Positions 8,471 to 17,321 of a stretch of DNA of 64,000 nucleotides are shown in pieces; the stretch's first letter is position 1; each line of letters opens with the position of its first letter. The notes beneath the pieces were generated by a model that worked only from the letters and a program-made list of their open reading frames with translations, made no database searches and was not told the origin of the DNA. A program made the position numbers and the translations under genes. Source of the DNA: Streptomyces sp. AP-93 (GTDB lineage Bacteria > Actinomycetota > Actinomycetes > Streptomycetales > Streptomycetaceae); assembly GCF_022808175.1 (NCBI RefSeq), contig NZ_JALGBX010000011.1, forward strand, positions 50,981 through 114,980, read 5' to 3'.

Positions 8471-10669
8471 ATGCCCCCACAGCCAGCAGGCCCCTCTTCG
8501 CCTCCGCTACAGGTGACGGCCGCCGAGATCTCCCGTATCGCCGGGGTCACGCGGGCCACGGTCAGCAACTGGCGCCGCCGCCACGAGGACTTCCCCGCCC
8601 CCGCCGGCGGTACCGAGACCAGCCCCCTCTACGACCTCCAGTCCGTACAGGAGTGGCTGGGCACACGCGGGCACACCTCCGCCGCCGCGCCTGACGAGGA
8701 GCTGCGGACCGCCCTGCGCCTGCAAGGGCCGCGCTCGGGGATCGCGGCCCGCCTGCTCCCGCTGGTGCTGGCCGCTTCGCAGCACACCGCCGAGGAACTC
8801 GAAGACCTTGCGGCCGCCACCGACGAGGAACTCACCGCCGCCGCCGATCGAGCTGCCGGCCGTCTGCCGGCCGTCGTGCCCGCGGCTGCCGACGTCCACT
8901 ACGGCCCCGGGGATGCGGCGGCGGTCCGCGCCCTCCTGGCGTGCGTCCGCGAGCAGGGCCCGCAGGCCGCACTCGACGTGCTCGCCGAACGGGAACTGGA
9001 CGAGGGGCCCGCCGCCGGCACGTACCGCACCCCGTACGGACTGGCCGAGCTCATGGCGAGCCTGCTCCCGGCCGGTGTCGGCAGCGTGCTCGACCCCGCC
9101 TGCGGCAGCGGCACCTTCCTCGTCGCCGCCGCCGGGAAGGGCGCACGCGAACTGTTCGGCCAGGACACCCTGCCCGTCCAGGCGCAGCGCACCGCCGTAC
9201 GCCTGCTCCTGGCGGGCGGCCTCCCCGAGAACGCGGTGGCCATCCGGGCGGGAGACAGCCTGCGCGCGGACGCCTTCCCCGGACTGTCCGTGGACGCGGT
9301 CCTCACCAACCCGCCGTTCGGCGACCGCGAATGGGGCCACGAGGAACTGGCCTATGACCCGAGATGGGCCTACGGAGTCCCCACCCGCTTCGAGTCCGAG
9401 CTGGCCTGGGTCCAGCACTGCCTGGCGCACCTGCGCCCCGGCGGCTACGCGGTCATGCTGCTTCCCCCGGCCCTCGCCTTCCGCGCCTCCGGCCGCCGGA
9501 TCCGCGCGGAACTCGTCCGCAGCGGCGCGATCCGGGCGATCATGGCCCTACCGGCGGGCGTCGCCCAGCCCCTGCACATCGGGCTCCAGATCTGGGTCCT
9601 CCAGCGTCCCGAGCCGGGCGGTACGGAGCGCGCGGCCGTCCTGTTCGTCAACGGTGAGCCGCCGAGTGAGGGCGAGGCGTCGCAGGCGCGCGGTACGCGG
9701 GGCGGCTCCCGCATCCGGCAGGAGCCCGTCGACTGGGCCGCCCTCACGGCCCGCGTCCTGACGCCCTGGGCGGCGTACTCGACCAATCCGGATGCCTTCA
9801 CCGACGTCCCGGGCGTGGCCCGCGCCGTGCCGGTCGTGGACCTCCTCGACGATCTGGTGGACCTGAACCCGGCACGGCACGTACGGGCATCGGCGTCGGA
9901 CGTCGACCCGGCAGCCCTTGCGGGTCGGCTAGCGAAGCTGCAGGCAACACTGTCCGAGCATCTGGCCGCCCTGGCCGACGCCGCCCGGTTCGGGGACTGG
10001 CCCCCGGCCGAATCCCCGGCTGCTGCTGCCGCTTGGCGTACGGCGACGGTCTCCGACCTGGCGCGGGGCGGGGCGCTGACCCTGCTGCGGGGGGCGACTC
10101 CGGCGCCGCAGTCCCGGGGCACGGCATCGACCTCCCACCGGCCCCAGGGCGGCACGGCCACACGCGTCCTGACGGGCGCTGACATCGCTACCGGCGGCCC
10201 CCCGTCCGGTGATCCGGACCGCATCCGTACGGATCCGGCGCAGGTCGTCACCGTGGCCGAGGGAGACGTCGTCCTGCGCGGAGACTTTCCCCGCGGTACC
10301 GGGCCGTACACGACGGCCCAAGTAGCCGACGCCACGCAGGCCGGTGCCCTGCTCGGGGCCCATCTCCACATCCTGCGCCCGGACCCGGCCCGCCTGGACC
10401 CGTGGTTCCTGGCCGGCTTCCTGGGAGCGGAGGGCAACATCGCCGCGGCTTCGTCGGGCGCGTCGATCATGCATGTCAACCCGGGTCGCCTGCGCGTCCC
10501 CCTGCTACCGCTGGAGGAACAGCGCCGGTACGGCTGCGCCTTCCGCCACGTCCACGACCTGCGAGAGAGCGCCCACCGTACCGCCGAACTCGCCACCGAG
10601 GCGGCGGCCGCACTCTCCAACGGCCTTACGGTGGGCGCACTTCTGCCGCCTCCCGATGCCAATGTCTGA
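8471..10669 (+). CDS. N-6 adenine DNA methylase with N-terminal HTH and C-terminal specificity-like domain
   Basis: 732 residues in three parts. Residues ~14-70 form a MerR/terminase-like HTH (TAAEISRIAGVTRATVSNWRRR). Residues ~190-440 are a gamma-class N6-adenine methyltransferase with motif I DPACGSGTFL (about residue 210) and catalytic NPPFGD (about residue 281). Residues ~520-732 resemble a type I HsdS-type target-recognition domain (LHILRPDPARLDPWFLAGFL, RLRVPLLPLEEQ). It should recognise a DNA sequence and methylate adenine without a separate S subunit. No nuclease domain is seen. It reads into hsdM 56 nt downstream and may share its operon. The DndB-like gene is divergent and shares the control region. 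M-S fusions are known; the added HTH is less usual. Confidence 0.88.
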   Translation: MPPQPAGPSSPPLQVTAAEISRIAGVTRATVSNWRRRHEDFPAPAGGTETSPLYDLQSVQEWLGTRGHTSAAAPDEELRTALRLQGPRSGIAARLLPLVLAASQHTAEELEDLAAATDEELTAAADRAAGRLPAVVPAAADVHYGPGDAAAVRALLACVREQGPQAALDVLAERELDEGPAAGTYRTPYGLAELMASLLPAGVGSVLDPACGSGTFLVAAAGKGARELFGQDTLPVQAQRTAVRLLLAGGLPENAVAIRAGDSLRADAFPGLSVDAVLTNPPFGDREWGHEELAYDPRWAYGVPTRFESELAWVQHCLAHLRPGGYAVMLLPPALAFRASGRRIRAELVRSGAIRAIMALPAGVAQPLHIGLQIWVLQRPEPGGTERAAVLFVNGEPPSEGEASQARGTRGGSRIRQEPVDWAALTARVLTPWAAYSTNPDAFTDVPGVARAVPVVDLLDDLVDLNPARHVRASASDVDPAALAGRLAKLQATLSEHLAALADAARFGDWPPAESPAAAAAWRTATVSDLARGGALTLLRGATPAPQSRGTASTSHRPQGGTATRVLTGADIATGGPPSGDPDRIRTDPAQVVTVAEGDVVLRGDFPRGTGPYTTAQVADATQAGALLGAHLHILRPDPARLDPWFLAGFLGAEGNIAAASSGASIMHVNPGRLRVPLLPLEEQRRYGCAFRHVHDLRESAHRTAELATEAAAALSNGLTVGALLPPPDANV

Positions 10670-10725
10670 TCAGCTACTTGCTCGACGCATCCTGACCACT
10701 CCGACCTGTAAGGAACACGGGCCCC

Positions 10726-12717
10726 TTGAACAGCAGTAAGCACACGGAACTGGCGAACCACGCCTGGTCCGTCGCCGACCTCCTGCGCGGCGACTACCGG
10801 CAGTCCGACTACGGCAAGGTCATCCTGCCGTTGACGGTGCTGCGTCGGCTGGAATGCGTCCTGGAGCCGACCCGCGAGAAGGTCACGGAGACCGTCGCCC
10901 GTTTCCAGGGCCAGGACCTCGACACGGACTACTTCCTCCGCAAGGCCTCGGGGCACTCCTTCTACAACAAGAGCGACCTGACCCTGAGGAAGATCGCCGC
11001 CGACCCGCAGAACGCGGCGAAGAACCTCCAGATCTACATGGGCGCGTTCTCGGAGAACGCACGCGAGGTCCTCGACAAGTACGAGTTCACGCAGCAGATC
11101 AAGCGGCTGGACAGTGCCGACCTGCTCTACAAGGTCATCGGAAAGTTCACCGACCTGGACCTGCACCCCGAGGTCGTGCCCAACCACAACATGGGCTACA
11201 TCTTCGAGGAGCTGATCCGCCGCTTCGCGGAGCAGTCCAACGAGACGGCGGGTGAGCACTTCACTCCCCGCGAGGTCATCAAGCTGATGGTCAACCTGCT
11301 GATCGCGCCCGACGGGGACGCGCTCACCGTTCCGGGTGCGGTCCGTACGGTCATGGACCCGGCGTGCGGCACCGGCGGCATGCTCTCGGCGGCCGAGGAA
11401 CACATCCGGAACCTCAACCCGGACGCCACGGTCGAGGTCTACGGCCAGGAACTCAACCCGGAGTCCTGGGCAATCTGCCGGTCCGACCTGATGATCAAGG
11501 GGCAGGACCCGGAGCACATCGCGTTCGGCAACTCCTTCAGCGACCCCGGCCACGGCCGCGAGAAGTTCGACTACCTCCTGGCCAACCCGCCGTTCGGTGT
11601 GGAGTGGAAGAAGGTCAAGGAGGAGGTCGAGTACGAGCACAAGCACCTGGGCGAGGCCGGCCGCTTCGCCGCGGGCCTGCCGCGCATCAACGATGGCTCG
11701 CTCCTCTTCCTCCAGCACATGATCTCGATGATGAAGCCGGTGGACGTCAGCGGGGGCGGCGGCTCCCGCATCGCCATCGTCTTCAACGGCTCGCCGCTCT
11801 TTACGGGCGCGGCCGGTTCGGGCGAGTCGGAGATCCGCCGCTGGATCCTGGAGAACGACTGGCTGGAGGCCGTCGTCGCCCTGCCCGACCAGCTCTTTTA
11901 CAACACTGGCATCTCCACGTACTTCTGGATCCTCACAAACCGGAAGGCCCCGGACCACAAGGGCAAGGTCGTCCTGCTGGACGCGCGCGACCAGTGGCAG
12001 AAGATGCGCAAGTCGCTGGGCGACAAACGTAAGGAGCTCGGCAAGCAGCACATCGCGGAAGTGACGCGCCTGTACGCGGAAGCGATCCAGGTCGCCAAGG
12101 ACCCCGAACGCGCCCTCCACACCAAGGTCAAGGTCTTTGACAACGAGGCCTTCGGCTACCAGCGCATCACGGTCGAGCGCCCGCTGAAGCTCCGCTTCGA
12201 GGTCACGGAGGAGACCCTGACGGCCCTGGCCACGGCGAAGCCGGTCCAGAAACTGGCCGAGGCTGAGCCCTTCGTGGCCGCCGTCCGCACCCTGCTGGGT
12301 TCGACGTGGTCCAAGAAGTCCGACGCGCTGGTCGCGCTGAAGGACGCGGTCGTCGCCGCCGGTCTCCTCTGGCCGACGGGCGCCCCCTTCACCAAGGCGG
12401 TCCGGGACACGATCGGCGTCCGCGACCCCGAGGGTGAGGTCCAGAAGATCAAGGGCGAGCCGGAACCGGACGCGGACCTCCGGGACTACGAGAACGTCCC
12501 GCTGGGCGAGGACGTCGAGGAGTACCTGAAGCGCGAGGTCCACCCGCACGTCCCGGACGCATGGATCGACCACACGAAGGCGAAGATCGGCTACGAGATC
12601 CCGTTCACGCGGCTCTTCTATGTGTACGAGCCGCCGCGCCCGCTGGCGGAGATCGATGCTGAGCTGAGGACTCTGGAGGCGGAGATTCAGGCGCTGCTGG
12701 GAGAGGTGACCGAATGA
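10726..12717 (+). CDS. hsdM: Type I restriction-modification system, DNA methyltransferase subunit M
   Basis: 663 residues. An N-terminal HsdM helical domain (HAWSVADLLRGDYRQSDYGKVILPLTVLRRLE) is followed by a methyltransferase core. SAM-binding motif I DPACGTGGML is near residue 211 and catalytic NPPFGV near residue 287; HFTPREVIKLMV is also typical. With HsdS it forms the modification enzyme that methylates adenine in a bipartite site; with HsdR it forms the restriction complex. The start is TTG at 10726 behind AAGGAA. The stop overlaps the hsdS ATG by 4 nt. It is longer than E. coli HsdM (529), with a ~130-residue C-terminal extension. Confidence 0.97.
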   Translation: MNSSKHTELANHAWSVADLLRGDYRQSDYGKVILPLTVLRRLECVLEPTREKVTETVARFQGQDLDTDYFLRKASGHSFYNKSDLTLRKIAADPQNAAKNLQIYMGAFSENAREVLDKYEFTQQIKRLDSADLLYKVIGKFTDLDLHPEVVPNHNMGYIFEELIRRFAEQSNETAGEHFTPREVIKLMVNLLIAPDGDALTVPGAVRTVMDPACGTGGMLSAAEEHIRNLNPDATVEVYGQELNPESWAICRSDLMIKGQDPEHIAFGNSFSDPGHGREKFDYLLANPPFGVEWKKVKEEVEYEHKHLGEAGRFAAGLPRINDGSLLFLQHMISMMKPVDVSGGGGSRIAIVFNGSPLFTGAAGSGESEIRRWILENDWLEAVVALPDQLFYNTGISTYFWILTNRKAPDHKGKVVLLDARDQWQKMRKSLGDKRKELGKQHIAEVTRLYAEAIQVAKDPERALHTKVKVFDNEAFGYQRITVERPLKLRFEVTEETLTALATAKPVQKLAEAEPFVAAVRTLLGSTWSKKSDALVALKDAVVAAGLLWPTGAPFTKAVRDTIGVRDPEGEVQKIKGEPEPDADLRDYENVPLGEDVEEYLKREVHPHVPDAWIDHTKAKIGYEIPFTRLFYVYEPPRPLAEIDAELRTLEAEIQALLGEVTE

Positions 12718-13904
12718 GGTCGACAGTTCCGCTGAAGCGGGTGACCCGCATGGCCTACGGGGATTCACTCGCCGCTGGCACGCGGGTTGATGGCGACTTT
12801 CCCGTCGTTGGTTCGGGGGGCATCTCTGGAAGTCACAGTTCGTCAAACTTTCGGGCGCCCGGAATAGTGGTCGGCCGCAAGGGAAGCTACGGATCGGTGC
12901 ACTGGCTGCCTTCGGGCGGGTTCGCCATCGATACGGCGTATTACATCGATGAGCGACTTACGTCTGCCAACCTCAGGTGGCTGTACTACGTCCTGCAGGC
13001 CGTAGACCTCAAGGGCCCCTCACAAGACGTTGGAGTCCCTGGCCTGGCTCGCGAGGCTGCCTATGAGGTGTCAGTACCTGCGCCGCCTTCTCTGGACGAG
13101 CAGCGCTGCATCGCCGACTTCCTCGACGCCGAGACAGCCCGAATTGACCAGCTCACCGCGTTGCGTAGTCGACAATCCGAGCTGCTGGGTGACCACTGGC
13201 GGAGTGAGGTGTCCGCGGTTCTGCTTGATCTCACGACCCGGTATGGCGATGTCCGCATTCGGCACTTGCTGATGGGCATGGAGCAAGGGTGGTCTCCGCA
13301 GTGCGAGGACCGCCTAGTCGAGAATGGCGAGTGGGGTGTAGTAAAGGCCGGTTGTGTCAATTCTGGCAAATTCGATGCTAGTCAACACAAGGCCCTCCCG
13401 GCAGGCGTGGAGCCGCGGCGAGAATTTGCCATCAAACAGGGAGACCTGCTCATGTCGCGCGCGAGTGGCTCTACCAAACTGATTGGGAGTGTCGGCATCG
13501 TGGGTGAACTGAGGAGTAATCTGCTGCTTTGTGACAAGGTGTATCGCCTTCAGATTAACCGCACGCGTGCGCACGTAGATTTCGTCGCCCACACTCTGCG
13601 CAGCCATCAGGTGCGGATGCACCTTGAGAACGGAATCTCCGGGGCTGAAGGGATGGCAAACAGTCTGCCGTCCAGCGTTGTCAAGGACTGTGTCATCCCA
13701 GACGTTCCTGTCGGCAAGCAGAGCGCGATCGCATCTGCGCTCGATCGGAGCGCTGAATCAGTCGCGCGCGCCCGGAAGGCGCTAGCTGCCTCTGTGGGAC
13801 TTCTCGCTGAACGTCGCCAGGCGCTCATCACCGCCGCAGTCACCGGCCAGTTCGACGTATCCACCGCCAGCGGACGCAATGTCACGGACGGAGTCACCAC
13901 ATGA
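12714..13904 (+). CDS. hsdS: Type I restriction-modification system, specificity subunit S
   Basis: 396 residues with the two-TRD HsdS layout. TRD1 covers roughly residues 1-120 and ends at the conserved PSLDEQRCIADFLDAETARID. A coiled-coil spacer follows, then TRD2 (~180-330) and a second conserved helix (LLAERRQALITAAVTGQFDV). HsdS reads the bipartite DNA target for both methylation and cleavage. Translation is coupled on both sides (ATGA overlaps with hsdM and hsdR). The gene has visibly lower GC and more A/T-ending codons than hsdM and hsdR, especially at 13300-13700, as expected for a rapidly exchanged specificity gene. Confidence 0.96.
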   Translation: MRSTVPLKRVTRMAYGDSLAAGTRVDGDFPVVGSGGISGSHSSSNFRAPGIVVGRKGSYGSVHWLPSGGFAIDTAYYIDERLTSANLRWLYYVLQAVDLKGPSQDVGVPGLAREAAYEVSVPAPPSLDEQRCIADFLDAETARIDQLTALRSRQSELLGDHWRSEVSAVLLDLTTRYGDVRIRHLLMGMEQGWSPQCEDRLVENGEWGVVKAGCVNSGKFDASQHKALPAGVEPRREFAIKQGDLLMSRASGSTKLIGSVGIVGELRSNLLLCDKVYRLQINRTRAHVDFVAHTLRSHQVRMHLENGISGAEGMANSLPSSVVKDCVIPDVPVGKQSAIASALDRSAESVARARKALAASVGLLAERRQALITAAVTGQFDVSTASGRNVTDGVTT

Positions 13905-16900
13905 GCCCCATCCACAACGAGTCCGCCTTCGGATCCGCGATAGTCGCCGCCCTCACCGAGCGCGGCTGGCGCGAGGCGCAGCCCGCCGACTACCAGGCCG
14001 ACGTCGGCCTGGACACCAACGAGCTGTTCACCTTCATCGGTGCGTCCCAGCCCCAGGAGTGGTACGACCTGGTCGGCGTCTACGGCGGCGACCAGGCCGA
14101 GGCCATGCGAGGCTTCGGCCGCCGCCTCGACCAGGCCATCGCCAACGACGGCCTGCTCACTGTCCTCCGTAACGGCGTCAAGGACCGCGGCGTACTCCTC
14201 CGGGTGGCCTACTTCAAGCCAAACCTCGTCGCCGACGACTCCATCCTCGACGGCTACCGAGCCAACCGCCTCACCGTCGTCCGCGAGCTCCCCTATGCGA
14301 CGAAGCAGCTCGACTGGAACAACCGCCTCGACCTGACCCTCTTCCTCAACGGGATCCCGGTCGCCACCGCCGAGCTCAAGAACCCCCTCACCGGCCAGGG
14401 TGTCGAGCACGCCAAGGAGCAGTACCGCACCGACCGCGACCCCACCGAGCTGATCTTCACCCGCCGCGCCATCGCGAACTTCGCGATAGACCCGGACCTC
14501 GTCTTCGTCGCGACCCACCTGAAGGGGAAGAACACCCGCTTCCTCCCCTTCAACACCGGCTCCGAAGGCCCCGGCCGCCCCGGCGGCGCCGGCAACGCCG
14601 CCCCCACCGCCTTCGGCACGTACGCGACCTCCTACCTCTGGGAGCAGGTCTGGGCGCGTGACAACTGGCTCGACCTCCTCCAGCGCTTCGTCCACCAGCA
14701 GAAGTCGAAGAAGACCGCCGGCGCCACCACGATCTTCCCCCGCTACCACCAGTGGGACGTGGTCAAGAAGCTGACCGCCCACGCCGCCACCCACGGCGCC
14801 GGCCAGAACTACCTGGTCATGGCCTCGGCCGGCTCCGGCAAGTCCAACACCATCGGCTGGCTCGCCCACCGCCTCTCCGACCTGCACGCGGACAACGACC
14901 CCCGGGTTCTCAACCAGGAGGCACTCACCGCCGGCCTGATCAAGCCCGGCGCACCCGTGTTCGACAAGGTCATCGTCATCACCGACCGCCGGAACCTGGA
15001 CGCCCAGCTCCGCGAGACGGTCGGCAGCTTCTCCCAGACCGACGGCCTGGTCGTCAAGATCGACGAGAAGCACGGCGCCAAGAGCGAGCAGCTCGCCCGC
15101 GCTCTCTCCCGCGACACCGGCAAGATCGTCACGGTCACCCTGCACTCGTTCCCCGCGCTGCTCGACTACATGAAGCGCAAGCCGACCGAGATCACGGGCA
15201 CCACCTTCGCGATCATCGTCGACGAGGCCCACTCCTCCCAGTCCGGGGAAGCGGCCACCAACGTACGCGAGGCCCTGCGCGACCTCGGCCTCGACTCGGA
15301 CTCCGAGGACGCCGGCGCGACCACCCTCACGGTCACCGACCACCTCAAGAAGAAGGCCGAGGACCGCTCCCGGGCCGCCAACCTCTCCTACTTCGCCTTC
15401 ACCGCCACCCCCAAGGCCAAGACCCTCGAACTCTTCGGTACCCCCGACCAGATCGACGGCAAGGCCGCCTACCGCCCCTTCCACACGTACTCCATGCGCC
15501 AGGCCATCGAGGAAGGCTTCATCCTCGACCCCCTGCGCAACTACGTCACGTACAACACGTACTGGAAGCTGGTGAACCAGAACCGCGACGAACTGGAGGT
15601 CGACCCCTCCAAGGCGAACGGCCTCCTCGCCCGGTACGCGCTCACCCACGACTCGACCGTCTCCCAGCACGCCCAGGTGATCGTCGAGCACTTCGTCACC
15701 CACACCCGGGGTCGGCTCGGCGGGCGCGCCAAGTCCATGGTCGTGACCGCCTCCCGGCACTCCGCGGTCCAGATGGCACGCGCCATCAAGAGCTACATCC
15801 AGGACCGCGACTACCACACGAAGTACCCGGACCTCGGCGTCCTGGTCGCCTTCTCCGGCTCGCTCACCATCGACGGGGACGAGACCACCGAGCCGAAGGA
15901 GAACGGCGGCCTGGCCGAGAGCGCGCTGCCCAAGGCCTTCGGCTACACGCGCACCGACGACAAGGCCGTGAAGGCCGGCGCCAAGGGCCAGCAGGAGTAC
16001 AAGATCCTGGTGGTCGCCGAGAAGTACCAGACCGGCTTCGACCAGCCCCTGTTGACGACGATGTACGTCAACAAGAAGCTGACCGGCATCTCGGCCGTCC
16101 AGACCCTCTCCCGCCTGAACCGCACCGCCGAACGCAAGGCGCAGGCAGACCTCGCCGTCCTGGACTTCGTCAACGAGGCCGAGGACATCAAGGAGGCCTT
16201 CCGCCCGTACTTCAAGGAGGCGAACACCCTCCCCTCCGACCCGAACCTGCTCTACACCGCCCAGAGCCGGGTCATGTCCGCGCCGATCATCTCCGAGCAG
16301 GAGATGGACGAGTTCGCCGCCGCCTACTTCGCGGCGAAGGAGAAGGCCGCCGGGTCGCAGGCCAAGTGGGAGAAGCTCCACGCCGAGCTGTACCGCCGCC
16401 TCTCCCTGGCGGTCACCCGCTACGAGGACCTGCGCGACGACGACGAGGACGAGGACAAGGTCAAGACGGCCGAGGACTTCCGCGCCGACCTCAACGACTA
16501 CGTACGCAAGTACGGCTTCCTCGCCCAGATCGTGCCCTACCACGACCCCGACCTGGAGCGGCTGCACCTCTACGGGCGGTACCTCCTCACCCGGCTGCGC
16601 GGCCGCACCGACGGCGGCGTGGACATCGGCGCGGTGGACCTCAGCCACCTGAGGGTGCAGAAGACCGGCGGGCACGACCTCTCCCTCACCGACGAGGGGT
16701 CTGCGACGCTGCCGGGCTTCGGTGAGGGCGAGGGCGGCGCCAAGGAGGCCGAAAAGTCGCTCCTGTCCGAACTGATCGAGAAGTTCAACGCCAAATTCGG
16801 CACGGACTTCACCGAGCAGGACGTCATCCGCCCCTTCGAGGAGGCCAAGGCCGACGCGAAGGTACGGGCCGCGGCCGTCGTCAACGACGAGGACAACTTC

Positions 16901-17080
16901 GGGAAGGTGTTCGACAAGGTCTTCGCCGACAAGATGGCCGACCACATCGACACCATCGCCGGTATCGGCCGCCAGTACTTCGGCGCCGACCGCAACTTCA
17001 AGTCCAGCCTGGACCGCAGCGCCCGCCGCGCCGCGTGGCGGATGATCCGCCGCGAGGAAGGTGTGGACGACGCGGCTTAG
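13901..17080 (+). CDS. hsdR: Type I restriction endonuclease subunit R
   Basis: 1059 residues. The N-terminal nuclease domain has LDLTLFLNGIPVATAELKNP (about residues 143-162), the D-(E)xK core of the PD-(D/E)XK fold. The SF2 motor has Walker A ASAGSGKS (about 307-314), DEAH-box VDEAHS (about 440), FTATP and a late QTLSRLNR motif. It translocates DNA using ATP and cleaves at a distance when the HsdMS site is unmethylated. ATGA overlap with hsdS makes M-S-R one translational unit. All catalytic motifs look intact, so the system should be functional. A bulged hairpin follows the stop. Confidence 0.97.
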   Translation: MSPIHNESAFGSAIVAALTERGWREAQPADYQADVGLDTNELFTFIGASQPQEWYDLVGVYGGDQAEAMRGFGRRLDQAIANDGLLTVLRNGVKDRGVLLRVAYFKPNLVADDSILDGYRANRLTVVRELPYATKQLDWNNRLDLTLFLNGIPVATAELKNPLTGQGVEHAKEQYRTDRDPTELIFTRRAIANFAIDPDLVFVATHLKGKNTRFLPFNTGSEGPGRPGGAGNAAPTAFGTYATSYLWEQVWARDNWLDLLQRFVHQQKSKKTAGATTIFPRYHQWDVVKKLTAHAATHGAGQNYLVMASAGSGKSNTIGWLAHRLSDLHADNDPRVLNQEALTAGLIKPGAPVFDKVIVITDRRNLDAQLRETVGSFSQTDGLVVKIDEKHGAKSEQLARALSRDTGKIVTVTLHSFPALLDYMKRKPTEITGTTFAIIVDEAHSSQSGEAATNVREALRDLGLDSDSEDAGATTLTVTDHLKKKAEDRSRAANLSYFAFTATPKAKTLELFGTPDQIDGKAAYRPFHTYSMRQAIEEGFILDPLRNYVTYNTYWKLVNQNRDELEVDPSKANGLLARYALTHDSTVSQHAQVIVEHFVTHTRGRLGGRAKSMVVTASRHSAVQMARAIKSYIQDRDYHTKYPDLGVLVAFSGSLTIDGDETTEPKENGGLAESALPKAFGYTRTDDKAVKAGAKGQQEYKILVVAEKYQTGFDQPLLTTMYVNKKLTGISAVQTLSRLNRTAERKAQADLAVLDFVNEAEDIKEAFRPYFKEANTLPSDPNLLYTAQSRVMSAPIISEQEMDEFAAAYFAAKEKAAGSQAKWEKLHAELYRRLSLAVTRYEDLRDDDEDEDKVKTAEDFRADLNDYVRKYGFLAQIVPYHDPDLERLHLYGRYLLTRLRGRTDGGVDIGAVDLSHLRVQKTGGHDLSLTDEGSATLPGFGEGEGGAKEAEKSLLSELIEKFNAKFGTDFTEQDVIRPFEEAKADAKVRAAAVVNDEDNFGKVFDKVFADKMADHIDTIAGIGRQYFGADRNFKSSLDRSARRAAWRMIRREEGVDDAA

Positions 17081-17092
17081 CGCGCCGCCGCC

Positions 17093-17131
17093 GCGGGCCC
17101 GCGTACACCACACGACGTACGCGGGGCCCGC
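17093..17131 (+). terminator. Hairpin after hsdR
   Basis: GCGGGCCCGCGTAC (17093-17106) pairs with GTACGCGGGGCCCGC (17117-17131) with a single bulge and a 10-nt loop. It begins 12 nt after the hsdR stop and separates the R-M operon from the kinase gene. Confidence 0.6.
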
Positions 17132-17321
17132 CACGAGGAGACCGATGGATGCGCGCGGCCCGAGCCGAGCTGCCATGGGCCCTTCTCGGCCATAGCCGCC
17201 AAACCCGGCAACCTCACTGGACGGAAGATCGTCACGCGCCGCAGACTAGCCTGACATGTCGGGCCGGCCGGCACCACCTGTGTTCGTACGCCGGCGCTCG
17301 GACGCGACGGGGGCGGGCAAG

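Noticed and set aside
9445..12846. 1133-codon minus-strand frame under the methylase and hsdM
   Set aside because: Complementary-frame artefact of GC-rich third positions; its sequence has no family features and overlaps two proteins with intact catalytic motifs.
13607..17176. 1189-codon minus-strand frame under hsdR
   Set aside because: Val/Gly/Glu-rich shadow frame; hsdR motifs on the plus strand are decisive.
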